64,000 bases of DNA from Rhizophlyctis rosea (GCA_027596075.1 JADGJC010000061.1:62001-126000); one strand, 5' to 3'. Positions 1 through 12,516 are shown, counted from the first letter of the stretch. Made by a program: numbers and translations. The notes: generated from the sequence alone by a model not told the origin.

Positions 1-1
1 C

Positions 2-1661
2 CCACCACCTGACACTAGGAAGCGCGTTCGCGCTGACTTCGAGTTTGGTCGCACATTGGGCGAAGGATCGTACTCCACCGTCCTATTTGCTAGGGAAAAG
101 GGGACGGACCGCGAGTTTGCTGTAAAGATGTTGGACAAACGTCACATCATCAAAGAGAAGAAGGTTAAATACGTCAATGTGGAGAAGGATGTTTTGAATG
201 CACTATCACATCCCGGCATCATTAAGCTCTATTACACCTTTCAAGACCAACATTCGCTTTACTTCGTGCTGGAGCTGGCGAAGGATGGGGATCTATTAGG
301 GGTGATTAGGAAGCTGGGGTGTTTTGATGCGGAGGGAGCACGATGGTATATAGCCGAGATCATTGACGCCGTTGCATATTTGCACTCGCAAGGGGTTATT
401 CATCGGGATTTGAAACCTGAGGTATGATCGTCGCCGTTGATGCGGCATCTCATGGAATCCAAATCGAGTACTGATTTGTTTTCGTTATGAGAATTTGCTA
501 TTGGATTCCAACATGCATATAAAGGTGAGTGTGCTCGGACTGGGTCCAGTCACACGAAATGCTGAACATCCTTCAGATTGCAGACTTCGGTACAGCGAAG
601 CAAAAGAAGAAGAATGATGAGCCTTCAGACGATGACGCCGACACCCAACGCAACTCATTTGTGGGAACAGCTGAATACTGCTCACCGGAGCTGCTGAATG
701 ATCGTGCAGCAACTGAAGGTTCCGACGTTTGGGCTATCGGGTGCATCCTTTTCCAACTCTTGGCCGGTAAACCGCCCTTCCGCGGCAGCAACGACTACCA
801 AACTTTCCAGAAAATCATCAAGTTGGAATACGCATTCCCAGAAGGCTTCAACGAAACGGCAGCAGATCTCATCCGGCAGATATTAGTCCTGGAACCTTCC
901 CAACGCCTAACTTTGGACCAAATCAAGAAGCATGCGTTTTTTGACGGATTCGATTGGAAGGATCTTCAATCCCGACCTCCTCCCGACCTGCGCCCGTTCC
1001 TACCCGCTACATCCGATCATAACATCGAAGATCTTCGAAGCGAATTGGAGGTGTTGAATTTGCCGTACGCTGATGGCGCTGGTCTTTACGCGATCGGTGA
1101 TACGGAATTGCCGGCACGGGATCCGTTTGAGACGGATGAACCCAGCCTGGGCACCGGTGATCGTGCGCAAGCGGCCATTGACCCCAAACGGGCGGAGCAG
1201 TTGCAGCGGCAGGCAGCGTCGTGGTTTGCGTCTTTCCTCAAGCATAATGAGCTCATCCTGATGGATGGACCTGTCAACAAGGTTTGACATTTTTCGCTGG
1301 TATTACCAGCTCTCAACGTTGGCTGATGAAGGTTCACAGAGGAAAGGCTTGTTTTCAACCAAACGAGGTCTCCTACTGACCGATCTTCCGCGGTTGGTCT
1401 TTTATGATGAGGGCAAGCAGACTTTGAAGACGGAAATTCCGTGGTCGGAGGATTTGAAGGTGGAGCTCAAGGGGCGCAAGCACTTTTTCATTCATACTTC
1501 GAAACGAACTTGGTATTTGGAGGTAAGGGTGCTTCTGGAGGGTCTTTCGTGGGACAAGTTTTGTGTACTCACTCTTCGATGCTTGCTAGGATTTGGAAGG
1601 AAACGCCGCGCGTTGGGTTGATAAGATTTCCGAGCTGATCTATAAGGTTGGAAGCTCTTGA
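2..1661 (+). CDS. PDPK1: PDK1-type AGC kinase (PKH/PDPK1), 5'-truncated by window edge
   Basis: 3' part of a 3-phosphoinositide-dependent protein kinase 1, which phosphorylates activation loops of other AGC kinases. The reading frame is open from base 2. Visible in order: glycine loop GEGSYSTV, VAIK-type lysine (FAVKML), catalytic loop HRDLKPEN, DFG (IADFGTAK), activation loop with SFVGTAEYCSPELL (family: SFVGTAQYVSPELL), and a C-terminal PH domain (RKGLFSTKRGLLLTDLPRL to WVDKISELIYK). Four introns are inferred: 422-491, 525-576, about 1282-1338 and about 1525-1589. After the last one the frame reads DLEGNAARW and ends with TGA at 1659-1661. Kinase core plus terminal PH domain is diagnostic of PDK1 within AGC kinases. 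The N-terminus lies outside the window. No catalytic residue is missing in the visible part. Confidence 0.93.
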
Positions 1662-2025
1662 AGGATACTAGTTGTTTGAATAGGGATTATGTGTGGCAAC
1701 ACACATTCAGCGATGAATATCTTGTACTTAGTTAGTGCACCGTGTATCATAGTTGTATTAGCAGGACTAGCAGGTTGTAGAATAGACTTTGTTTTTTGGT
1801 TGGAAATGTCAGGCTGTGCCACCTTGCTGATTTATCGGCAAATTGATCATTCTTAGTGTGGCGCGTGAATCTGAGATCGCGCGACGCTTCAACTCGCTTG
1901 CCTCTTTCTCACCATCCCACTTCATACCCCTCTTTCCAGTATACTTGCCTTTGCCGCGCTTTCCCACGGGTCCGCGGTACGACCATCACACCTAATATCA
2001 CACCAAGACATCTAGTCTCGTCATC

Positions 2026-3253
2026 ATGCTCTCAAAAGCACCAACAGGAAGAGCCGCACCGCCGCCACCACAAACCTCCAAACGAGGAAACACCACCGTG
2101 AGTTTGCGACTCCATATACCCGAACTTCCCAAGCAAATTCCAAACCGCAATTGAACCCTTATATTCGAACACAGAACATATCACCAAACACCACGAAAAC
2201 CACATCATCCACCCACCCTCGCACCACTGGCAGACCGGCGGCTGCTGCCGCGGCCGAGAAGAGCACGGGATCGGGAAAGGCGGTCAAGAGTGGGGCGTCG
2301 AAAGATGGAGCGGCCAATCAGAGCGAGAGAACAAAGCTGTCGATGAAGTTCAATACACCGGTTGTCGATCCGATGGGGAAGGGGGTGCATAAGACGTGAG
2401 TTGCTCATTTCCCCAGGCCAACAGGATTAAGAATCGGAGACAATAAGTATATTCTTCTTGCTGGATTGTGCCAGGTCTTTCAGTGCTGTATACTCGAAGG
2501 GTGGTATTCCGTGGTACGTATTAGGAGCATCGTGACTTCGACGACGACGAATATATGTGACTGACGCTCATCATAGTCGTCTAAATCATGGCTCAGTAAA
2601 ACACAAGGTCGATACGCAGATGTTGTTGCACTAGTCACCACCCCACACTGAGCCTTCCGATTCTGACACACACACCTATATATGCAGATAGCATGGACGC
2701 GAGATCCTTCAGAGCTGGATTACAACCCACTGCTACCCACGATGATTGACGGGTTGCGCGAAACTCAGCATCCATACACTTTTGTTGTACGACAAGGTGG
2801 GTCTTGAATGCGCGTCATTTCTCAAATTGCCAATTTCATTTTAAGCCCCTGATTGTAGGATTGAAGGAACTATTAGACGCACCGGGAGCGGCGCAAAAAG
2901 CTGCAGCGGTTGGGCCTGCTCTTGTTGCGCCGTTGCGAGCGGCGCTGAGTATCAAAGAGAAGGTGAGATCAAAGAATTTCCATCCGCATGGTATGGACCT
3001 CTTCTTACACATGGTTGAGCAGGAAGCATTCTTGGTATCACTAGATATTTTCGTCAGCCTCATCAATCTCCTTGGTCCAGCCATGACACCATACTTGGGG
3101 ACCCTAATACCCCCAATCGGCACACGCGTCCTTTCATCCGACTGCCGAGAGCAAGTATATGAAGCACTACGGGCAGTCGATTTGGCATGCGGGGAGGACG
3201 CGATGAAGATCGTGAGAACAAAAGTTCCCACTTATACCAGTGTGTATCTGTAA
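2026..3253 (+). CDS. PACRG: Parkin co-regulated gene protein (PACRG), flagellar axoneme protein
   Basis: Homologue of PACRG, an inner-junction protein of axonemal doublet microtubules, so a marker of a motile flagellum. Start ATG 2026 (MLSKAPTGRAAPPPP) follows a Ser/Pro-poor leader. The N-terminus is low complexity (Ala/Lys/Thr rich). Core exons read SFSAVYSKGGIP (family: TxFRxxYxRGDxP), then WTRDPSELDYNPLLPTMIDG (family: W..E.LDYHHYLPLFFDGL), then HPYTFVVRQGLKELLD, and a C-terminal helical-repeat part ending VRTKVPTYTSVYL (family: IKYVVPTYESC). About five introns are inferred (first donor 2099; others near 2397-2476, 2514-2577 and 2796-2858). It ends 300 bp before the convergent pinin-like gene. 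Non-flagellated fungi are expected to lack this gene, so it argues for a zoosporic organism. Confidence 0.9.
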
Positions 3254-3554
3254 AAGCAGAGAAATTCGCAGACTTTGTCACAAGGCACACACTGTCGTTT
3301 TGGACATGTACAGTTGTAATTTACTTTTTGGCCTCACGTGGGAAGCCAACCACGCTACAAGCAAGTAACGAAAAAAGGATTATTTTGTACAATCATCCGT
3401 CTTCGCCTCCCGTTAACATCACAAGAGTCGTAAACGGCATGCCCTAGTCAATGGCCATTCCACATCTTTGCATACCTACGTTCAAGCAAAACATTGAAGG
3501 AGGCGGGATGTAGGGAATAAGGGTCAAGGGAAAGCAAAAGTGTTGGAACACCGA

Positions 3555-4524
3555 TCAAGCGTCATCTTCACTCATTCTATCCTCCCCATCCCTATCCCCA
3601 ACCCCTTTTCCAGTACCATCATCATCCAACGCCATCTCCACATTCCCGTCCCCGGTCGCTTCCGTCTTCACATCGGCATCATTACTCTCAGATGGTTCCG
3701 CCTCTCCCATTTGCTGATCCTGCTCCGGAGGTGCTGATCGTTCAGCTTCAGCAGCCTCTTTCGCCAACCGTCTTTCGAGCTCCATTGATGCAAGCGCTGC
3801 CTTCCGCTTCATATCCGATATGAGCTCGGTCGTTTTTGCGTTGTGTTTAGCGGGGAGGTAGAAGATGTGAGGTTGAGTTTCTGTTCTGATGTAGTTTGCC
3901 ATGAGCTTGGTGCGCGATCGTAGGGTTTCGTTCTGATGGACATCAAGTCTGTCAGTATTTTGGGGCCGCGTATGCCCCTAGCGAAAATCACATGCGCACT
4001 TTGAAAGCAATCCGTTTCTCCTCATCCTCCTTTTGTTGGACCTTCCGCTTTGCTCTCCGCTCCTCCGATTCTTTCTGAACCTTTTCTGCTAACTCGGCCT
4101 TTTCCTGTTGTAGCTTTACAGCCAATTTCTTTTCCAACTCCAAGCGCTTCTTTTCCTAATAATTACGAGTATTGTGAGCGAACAATGGGTAAGGACCACC
4201 ATTAATGATGACTCCAGCTTACAGCATCCGTTTTGTGATCAATTTGCTTTTTGAATTGCTCCAACGTTCCCTTAATGCTTCCAAAAAGACGTACGGATCT
4301 CTTCACACCCTCTTCGCCCAGGTTCAGCCGCGGTCGCTTATCGCTCTGTAACTGACGGTGTCAGACGCCGAAAATGCATTTTGCAGGTATGTTTCGAAGT
4401 AGGCTTCACTAACGTTTCTCCCTGCTCCATCCTCCGGTGTTGTTGGACTTTTCAGTTCTTCCTCGTCCAAAGGTCGTTTTGCGGGCCCTGCTTGGCTGCT
4501 CGTGTCAAGTGCAATTTCCGCCAT
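3555..4524 (-). CDS. PNN: Pinin/SDK/memA-domain protein
   Basis: Likely pinin-type nuclear protein, a family linked to the exon-junction complex and pre-mRNA splicing. ATG at 4524 gives MAEIALDTSSQAGPAKRPLDEEE. After an intron at about 4344-4415 the frame continues SDKRPRLNLGEEGVKRS and VRLFGSIKGTLEQFKKQ, the signature where pinins have RRMFG.LLGTLQKFK. A long Glu/Lys/Arg coiled coil follows (EKKRLELEKKLAVKLQQEK), then MANYIRTETQPHIFYLPAKH, matching the pinin KYIRTKTKPHLFYIP motif. The C-terminus is acidic and disordered, ending MSEDDA. Two further introns lie near 3934-4000 and 4156-4220. Without the first intron the frame would stop early, which fixes that splice. It converges with PACRG. 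Confidence 0.85.
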
Positions 4525-5062
4525 TTCTCGATACCAACGTTGAGTAATGAAAGAGGGATAGGAAGAGTGGTTGTGAGTACGACGCGATAGCAATGCTGCA
4601 GGAAGTCTTGAAACTGGGTTGGTGCACTTTTGGCGGTGATCTCTACTCGATTTTGTTAATGAGAGGGGACAGGTTGAAATCATGAAATTGATCCCCGTGA
4701 CCCCGTCCAAGCTGCGCGTGGAGCGTGGAGGCTGTTTTTTGGCTTTACCTCACAAGCCCCGTCGCGCCCTAGCCGGACTCGACCAGGATGGACCATGGTC
4801 GAACATGGGAACATGGCCTGGCCAGCAGAGAGCCTCCCCCTTGTCCTACGCCCCAGCCACCGCATTGGGGCAGCATGCCAGCCAATTGCAATAGGTACCC
4901 ATCCTGGAGGTTGCGAGGGCGCAAAGGGTGCGACTCCCATCCCCAGCATTTTCCCAACCATCTGCCACTCATCTGGGATTTATCACGGGTGGTACAACAC
5001 AACATAAGCGCAACTTATTTCCTTCCACCTTTCAAACTTAACACATCAACCGCGTCAAAAAC

Positions 5063-6280
5063 ATGTCCGAGCACGGGTCACAAGATGATCTTGCGCCTAC
5101 CACAACCTCCGGGTACAAGGTTGGTCATGGCTGCGTTTTCAACATATTTGATGTTTTTAGTCGACTTGTAAACGTACTCACAATATTCACAGGTCAGCGC
5201 CAAGAAGACTGCCGCTGAGTTGGCGCAACTTGATGCTGCCGATGGTAAGTATTTGGGCAAAGAAGCCGCCTGGGGAATGTTTCCGAGTTGGACGCGACAT
5301 ATTGTTTAAACCCATCGCGTTTATGAGTTGTTGAGCTCAAAATTCCTGTTTTCAGAGTCGCTCCGAAAATGGAAGGAGTCTTTGGGCTTGAAGGCTGGCG
5401 CCGGCGGTAAGCACTTAGTGTCATACGCTCAGTTGGTTCTCGACACTAAAGAACATCAATCGATCAGGTCAAGCGGCTGGACCCAATGTGGTTGTTGAGG
5501 CCTTGTGTTTGGAGGTTGCGGGTCGGCCAGATGTCATCGTGGATCTATCTTCTCCTGGTACATCTTCACGCGCCTTGAACAAGTACAAAAACCTCACTTG
5601 AAGTAATTACTGATGGAAGTTCCCATGTTGCAGAAGCCATCTCCAGGCTCCAAAACCAAGTGGTGATCATCAAAGAAGGTGTGGAGTACAGGCTCAAGAT
5701 CCGTTTCAGGTACATGTGACACGCGACGCATACTGCAATTGATAAGTGCTAATCGTCCGACTAATGCAGAGTCAACCACGAAGTAATTTCTGGGTTGAAA
5801 TACCTCCACGTTGTCAAACGCAAGGGTATCAAAGGTGTGTGCTTGCTTATCTCCGCCACGACTCCTTGAAGCAGTATCTTACCTTTGATTGTTTCAGTTG
5901 ACAAGATGGAGGAGATGGTTGGCTCATACGGACCATCGCCTGGTGGGTATTGCGGTCACATGGGTATTGACGTATTTCACATCTGACCTTGTATTGTGTA
6001 AAGATGTTTATGAGAAGAAATTCTTGATGGAGGAAGCCCCTAGCGGAATGATTGCGCGTGGAACCTACAAGGTTCAGGTGAGGATTTGGCATTCCTATAC
6101 GTCTGCGGCCATTGGATCACGAACTTCAATGCCCAAATTCTGCAGAGCCGGTTTATTGACGATGACAAGGTTGTCCACTTGCAATGGGACTGGGTATGTG
6201 TATCATGGATGATGCTGCTTTTGCTAACATGAACTGATCATCATCCGCAGACCTTTGAAATCAAGAAGGAATGGGACTAG
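5063..6280 (+). CDS. RDI1: Rho GDP-dissociation inhibitor
   Basis: RhoGDI: binds prenylated Rho/Rac/Cdc42 GTPases and keeps them GDP-bound in the cytosol. Start ATG 5063 (MSEHGSQDDLAPTTTSGYK). The gene is broken into about eight small exons, which join into a complete RhoGDI of roughly 195 residues: DAADESLRKWKESLGL, then VVVEALCLEVAGRPDVIVDLS (family: V..L.L.....P.I.LDL), then GVEYRLKIRFRVNHEVISGLKY, KMEEMVGSYGPSPDVYEKKF, SGMIARGTYK and a C-terminal HLQWDWTFEIKKEWD before TAG 6278-6280. The family's helix-loop regulatory arm and immunoglobulin-like prenyl-binding domain are both represented. Intron density is unusually high: roughly one every 25-30 codons. Confidence 0.93.
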
Positions 6281-8361
6281 AGTGATCAAGGGAGGGATTT
6301 TGGCAATTTGCATTTACGGGGTGGAATATTAGATTGCGCATATGACGGGGAAGAAGTCTTTTTTTTGTGTCTAACAAGTAGCGTGTAATACCATTTCTTT
6401 TTTTTTTTGCTGTAATTGAGCATTGGCCCATTTGGGGTGCACTGCGTCCGTTGGGGACATTCCACTCAAATTGTTTGTTTCGAGTCATGCAAGACAGTCC
6501 GGCAGAGAACCATAAGCGTTCGTCATCCCGAAATGCAATTGACCTTAATTTAGACACTCATTTGCCATTCTCTGAATGGCGATGGTTCAGCATGTCAAAA
6601 AGGCTAAAAAAGACTTGGCAGCAGCTCAACACCCTCAAAACACCGCGATTTGGCAAGACTGCGTGAGTTACTTTGACTCCCGGGACAAGCCATTCACCAC
6701 GTTCCTCAAGCCTCCCACCATGGCGTTCAATCTCAAGTATGATGGCCGTTGTTTCGCTGATGCATGAGCTGCATGTGCAGCTCTCAGTGACTTCCCTACC
6801 ATGTGTGTCACCTCCGGAGACGATACGACGTGCGCGAGACTTTTGGCTTTCCGCGATCTAAGACTGCACGGTTTTTAGTTGGTTGATCTAGATGCGCAGC
6901 ATGTTTGTTCAAAGATCCATATTGAACTCGCAGTGCATATGTCAGACTTTGACAGGTCTACAGGTCAATATTTCATTCGAGTGGGGAGGCGGGGTTTGGA
7001 GGGGATGTGCACATGACGCAATACACTTTGCCTCGCCTCATTGCTCAAATTGAATTTTGGACCCCTACCTTTTGGGCCACAACTCACCACGGACACGAGA
7101 CCCTGTTGTTTACAATAGAAACGCGATGGCCGCGCCACTTTGTTCCTGCTTGCGGCCCCCCCTCATCACGACTCACAAGAGAGGTCGAACCAAGGGCACT
7201 TGTGACCTCCGGATTGAAGTGTCCATAATACTAGTTGCAAACCTAAGCAATTTGTTGATGGATTGAGGTCAAAAGGCTCCAAGGGTCTGCGCGCGACAAC
7301 ACCCTTGCTTATTTTCGTTCCCACGCTCAGTTCTTTTCTTTTAAGCGCGTGTTGATAAGCGCAGAATCTTTAACATCAACCAGCTTTCTTTCCCATTCCC
7401 ACGCTTCACACCCAACCCCGTCGTTGCGTGACTTGCAACTGCCTACCCACGGGTCCGTCACCATTGGTCAGTATCTGCTAATCATGGTGTCACTACCTGT
7501 CCGAAGTTCGAACGGGGTGCCAAGGGGTGGTGTCCAATCAAGCCGCTCAATTAATCTAATGCATGATCGTGGCGGTGGTCTTGCATTGCATACTCGCTAA
7601 ATGAAAAGAGCCTCACCATCGTGATTTGTGATGGCTCCAGAGGGAGGATACGGGCATCGAACACGACACCCACCGCATGCATGCTGCTGCTTGCACCGTC
7701 ATTGCATCGGTTGAATGTTATCCGTCCATCACTTACATAGCGGACTAACCTCCTTTTATCTTCCTGCCATCCTCCGCATTTCCCTCAATGCAGGACGAAC
7801 CTCACACCATACAGCAAACAAATTGAACGCACCCAGACCCTGCATCATCACCTACAGCCATCGTACCTATCCATATCCTGCACTCCTAACCAGCACTGCC
7901 TCTTTTCATCACACCCGTTTCCCGCGCAGTTGCCGTCTGCATACACCGCAACGCCGCAACTCCACGATCTATTGATCAGCCCCATCCCCCAAGTGTAAGC
8001 AGGCGGGAAACGACCAGCTGGTAGACGTAGTAGTGAGAGGAGCAGGTGGATTTTTGTTTGGTGTGACGTGTTTAGTGTGAGGGAGAGTTTAGATACGACG
8101 CTATTGTGTCGAGCGTGCGAGGGACCTCTTCCTCCTCCAGCAAGCAGTTTTTGCAAGTGCTCTGGTGATATTCTCCATCAGTGCATTCCCTTCATACCCG
8201 CCTTTCGCGTTTCGACATCAGCATTGCACTATCACATCAATACTCGGGTCAATTGAAGGCACACAATCAGCTGGCGAACTCTGTTAATACGCTGTTACAA
8301 CATCAATTGTCCGTCTGACATCCGCTTCATGATTTCTCACGGTCCAGCGGCGCATTCAACA
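6281..8361. other. Gene-poor intergenic region and probable 5' leader of the CCCH gene
   Basis: About 2 kb without an ORF that shows family motifs or plausible splice-linked exons. ORFs of 60-100 codons here have no recognisable domain. The last kilobase is pyrimidine-rich on the + strand and probably holds the promoter and 5' UTR of the CCCH gene. No RNA gene was recognised. Confidence 0.5.
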
Positions 8362-9619
8362 ATGGCCGACACAGAAGCCGAAGCGCTCATATCACAGTTC
8401 AATCACAAGAAGGTCGGGCCTATCCCTTCCACACCTACATCTCCTCCGCCATACGAAGAAACATCCCATGAGCCCGGCAGCGAATCGGGGAGCGGAGACA
8501 CAACACCAACCCCAACGCCTGCCATCGCGCCTGTCGCCGAAAGCCTACACCTCCCAGAACATCTCCACCCATCGCCTCACAGCCCCGCCAATTCAGAGCA
8601 GGGCAGCGGCGCTACCTTTGGCGACGTCCCCAGCCTTGCCCCTGCAGCGGGAACATCATCCCCACCATCAACACCCGGAGCATCCCGTCGAGCACGCGGA
8701 GACCTCAAACGCATCGGCCATGGCATCGGAAAGGGGTGGAGTTCCCCCGGCCACCTCCCGCAACTGACCATCCAAACGTCCGTCGAATACTTCCAGCAGC
8801 AGCAGCCACTACCCATCTACAAACAGCATCCGCCATCCGCTCCACCCATGCTGATGGAAGGACCGCCGGCAAACAGCTCCGCCATGAGTCCGCCAATGAG
8901 CTCGGGCATACCGTACGCCCTACTGCCCGGCACGCAATACCCACGAGCAGGAAGCATGCCGCCTCCTGGTGCATTGATCACCATGTCGACTGCGTCGCCT
9001 CCTCCGGTGTCGATCCCCGCTGGATATCAGATGGTACCGCAAGGGTACATGGCTGCAGGAATGGGCGTAAGTCAAGGCGGAATGTACTACACCGCTGTAA
9101 GTAAACTTGCATGCTTTGATATTCGCTTGATTGATGTCATTTGCCGCACAATGAACAGTTCATGTAGATGTAAACGTGTATCTAACTTTTTTTTTCATTC
9201 TTCACACTTGAACATCGACTATGCACAGGTCCCACACCTCCCCGTGTGTCGCTACTTCCAGCAAAACAGATGCTGGGCAGGCCAAAACTGCCGCTTCAGC
9301 CACGTCATCGGGCCAGGACCATACATCGCGGCTTACCCAACGGTAAATAAACAAAGCGCGAAATGGCCAGGAGACCGAAATTGACCAGATCTCCTTTTTT
9401 TTCATTCTAGTCAAACGGCGGAACCGCCTTCTCAACCCACAGATACCCAAATTCCAACCCATCGCCGAACAACCGCGTCGTCCAATGCCGGTACTTCCTC
9501 GCGGGACGCTGCTGGTGAGTTTTTCAGGATGTTGCGTCCTAGCTTCAATGCGTTCGAAACTCAACCCGTTCATCAAAACCTTCAGGGCAGGTCCTCACTG
9601 CCGGTTCTCCCATTTGTGA
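8362..9619 (+). CDS. Tandem CCCH zinc-finger protein with proline-rich N-terminus
   Basis: Probable RNA-binding protein with two CCCH fingers. I prefer ATG 8362 (context acaATGg, MADTEAEALISQFNHKK) to the in-frame ATG 8329 in weaker context. Residues about 15-240 are Pro/Ser/Thr-rich and disordered. After an intron near 9097-9228 comes finger 1, CRYFQQNRCWAGQNCRFSH (C-X7-C-X5-C-X3-H). Intron 2 is near 9342-9410. Finger 2 starts CRYFLAGRCW and is completed after a third intron (donor near 9512) as AGPHCRFSH, then Leu and TGA at 9617-9619. Splicing to this acceptor frame restores all zinc ligands; the other frame destroys the finger. The protein stops one residue after the last ligand. Targets are unknown; the CRYFxxxRCWxGxxCRFSH type resembles makorin/unkempt-like fingers, but no RING is seen. 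Confidence 0.8.
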
Positions 9620-10098
9620 GGCAGTGCGATCCTCATCGCAAAACATCCGGCCAACAACGCATTACAAGGTTGTCAAACGCTATGATGAAAAACCACCAAC
9701 GACAACTAAAAGGAAATTTTCTTCTGGAGAGTCTTGAAAACAAGGCCTATGGCGGCGCTGGCAGGAGGAGAAAAGAAAAGGAGCAAAGCGTTCGATATTA
9801 TCGGACACTGAGGAGAAGTCTTTTTCTTTTTAGATACTGTCTCATGTTTCTCTTTGTGTGTCTACCGCGCCCGTTTTTTCTCTTACATAATATCAGTGGG
9901 GCAGGGTGTCTCGTCGTTGTAGCTTTGCATGAGGGTGTTTCCAAAACCCAAGCAGATGGTAGCCCTTCGCGCCTTCCCCTTCCCGAAACCCTGCCACCCT
10001 TTGTTTTTAATTTCTGCTTATGTACATACTTGCAAATATCATTCGCTGTTCAATGAAAACGTATCCTAATCTGGCCCCGAAACCCACAATGTTACACG
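9620..10098. other. 3' intergenic region between convergent genes
   Basis: About 480 bp between the stop codons of the CCCH gene and the convergent twinfilin gene. A 175-codon ORF on + (9529-10056) overlaps the CCCH terminal exon in another frame and shows no domain. The stretch is best read as two 3' UTRs. Confidence 0.5.
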
Positions 10099-11628
10099 TC
10101 ATGCGCTGCCTGTAGACGCTGGCGTGCCAGGCCGGGACGTGCGCGGCGTGCCACGCCCTCCCGGCCCTCTGGGCCTTGAAAATGCAGGCTTTGCTGAGAG
10201 CACTTCGGCCCGCTTTGGATGGAGAGAGTCCAAGAGGTCGGCCTCGTCCAGCTCGTCTACGGAGTCTAGCTCCAGCTGTGGACAAGATGTTTGATGAGAT
10301 GCGTCAATAAATCATCCGCGTGCATATGGAGCGAATCCAATCAAGTCTTGTATTAATACCTTCCGAGCCACTGGTATTTGCAGCTGTTCCTCGACAAAGG
10401 ATAGAAGTGTGGCTCGCGATGATGAGAACAGCATGCGCTCCTTGACTTTCGATTGAGGAGGGCAAATGTACGCGAAGACTGAAACCATGGGAGTTTGAGC
10501 ATGTGCATCATCCGCCAAGAAGCAGCATTTGCATCCGATCATACTTATCGGGCGACAGCTCTCTCCTTCAAAGGTGTGCAGGTATGGGAGAAAGACAAAC
10601 CGAGGAACATCCGCGGGAACAACCGTTTTTAGGGATTGTATACTTGTGGCCTCCGCTTTGTCGAGTTCGATCCTTTCTTTTGCAGTGTCTATGGTCTTTG
10701 ATGAGGGTCAGTAAGTGATTGATTCATGTTACTGGACGTGCTAATCAAACAATACCAAAATCACTGTAAGATCGGACGCATCTTTCAATTTCTGCAGCGC
10801 AGCGGTCGCTGCCGGGGAGATTGGAAAATTGACGCCTTGGGCGTGTGCTCGGCGGGACGAGATGGCGATATCTGCTCCAGACTGAAAGGCGTAATGAGCT
10901 CATAATGCCATATGGTCGACTCAACGTCCTAGCTGTTGATGGTACCTCCGCAAGTTTGACCGTCTGCAACTCCTGTTCACGCTCTGTCAAAGGAGCTTCG
11001 GCACTTTTGTGGACGAGGTGCTGTTGGTAGCTTTCGAAGGTCATCTCCGGAGGGCTGGTTCCGTAGACCGTGTCCACGAACTTCGAGTCCCCAAGCTCCT
11101 TCGTAAGAGTCGCCTTTGTCGACGCGTACAGCATCTTATCACGGACCTGGGAAAGGAGTCAGCATCACGGTCTTAAAGTGATGCTGAAGTGATCTGACCT
11201 TCGCGTGGTCTGGTACATATTGAAGTAGGATCCATTCATTGGCAGCTTTCCGATAAAGGATGAAGCTCGGGTCGGTCTTGTGCAGCCACGGCTGAATAGA
11301 GCCAAAGTCTTTTGGACGGAGTAAGCGAAAGCCTTGAAAAGTAACTTATGACAGACTCACCACTTTCCCACGACCCCGACGATGGGAGGGTTTCGGCCAC
11401 ACTCAAATTTTCTGAAACCCGAGCTTCAGTACTTTTTCTGAGGTAATGTCACAAAGAAGCCTGTTCACCTTGTTCGATAACCACGCGGAGCGCACGGACG
11501 GAGTCTGTTGCATTGGCGAAGGCCTCTACCAGCTCGCGTGAAGCTGTTCATTGCATCGGTCAAAAGATGATCCAGAAATGCTTTAAGACGCGTAGGAACT
11601 TACGAGTTATGCCGCTTTGATGAGACAT
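10099..11628 (-). CDS. TWF1: Twinfilin (two ADF-H domains), actin monomer-binding
   Basis: Twinfilin sequesters ADP-G-actin and caps barbed ends through two cofilin-like ADF-H domains. ATG at 11628 gives MSHQSGIT, then after an intron SRELVEAFANATDSVRALRV, the typical twinfilin N-terminus. Further exons give domain 1 (FILYRKAANEWILLQYVPDH; DKMLYASTKATLTKELG), a linker (HLVHKSAEAPLTEREQELQ) and domain 2 (FVFLPYLHTFEGES; SVFAYICPPQSKVKERMLFS). The C-terminal tail reads LELDSVDELDEADLLDSLHP then AFSRPRGPGGRGTP, matching the conserved twinfilin tail (LEIDDPEEL...LHPK...FSKPKGPG). The stop is at 10099-10101. The tail frame differs from the longest ORF there, which is a shadow. At least six introns. 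Confidence 0.9.
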
Positions 11629-12516
11629 ATCGAAACTATATGTGGGATATGTGAAGTGGAATAGGTCTCGACTGACGGGTCAAGATGATGTGAAGGCTGG
11701 AGGATGAAACGTTCTGGCCGTTTTGCCCCAGGCTGGGCCAGCCATCCTGGGTTGGTTGGGTTCGGAAGTGTGACGCGTGTGGGGTCTTGGCTTGGGTCTT
11801 GGACCCTCCAGGGCCATCCCCCCAAGAGAGGTGTGAAAATAGATTGTGATCCTGGCATCATCCTGCAGCCAAGCAGACTAAGCAGCTGAAAACAGTGCAT
11901 AAAAAATTGATCCATCACATTAACATTTTACTGCATTTTGTCTAAGGGATGGGTGAAGGACAATGAGCGAGAAAAGTTCATCAAAAACAGTAAAAAAACG
12001 GATGGTAGTTTGGTATGGTTTATGTGGCAATTCAGATCCGACCTCTCAACGCTGTTATCCAACTCGCCGCTCAATGCTCCGAGTGTTCCGTGCTATGTTG
12101 CCATCCTCCGGCGGTGCCCCAGTATTCAACACCCTTTGACCCATACTTCACATATGGGGCCAATGGTGCACACCAAAGCTCAAGCTGGGCAGTATCTCAA
12201 CAAGGCCGGGGTTCTGATTCGTAAGCCCACATACCAATCATTCACCATCCAATAGCTCCTCGGTGAGGTTACAGCCATTTCCGACATGGCCAGCTGGGGG
12301 GAGAAACGAGCTCTGCGACTCTATATAGGCTGCTCTGTGGCTTCGTCCATGACGGATGTCGAGTCACTTGACCAATCAAATTGGGTATCGTCTTAGCCCG
12401 CTTGCAATGTTTATTTGCGCTACCAAAAATAGCTCCTGTCCACGGTTGGCCCAGCTTTTCCCTGCCTCTTCCCCACTTCGCCCGTCCTCAAAACGATCGT
12501 AAATGGAACCCTCAAC
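11629..12516. other. Divergent intergenic region, twinfilin / CLEC16A-like
   Basis: Divergent promoter region of about 890 bp. ORFs of 60-105 codons on + (11938-12255, 12015-12224) show no domain, and the downstream gene does not need them. A TATA-like hexamer lies at 12322-12327. Confidence 0.45.
12322..12327 (+). promoter_or_regulatory. TATA-like hexamer upstream of the CLEC16A-like gene
   Basis: TATATA sits 190 bp before the chosen ATG at 12517. Position and composition fit a core promoter. The motif is short and could be chance. Confidence 0.25.
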
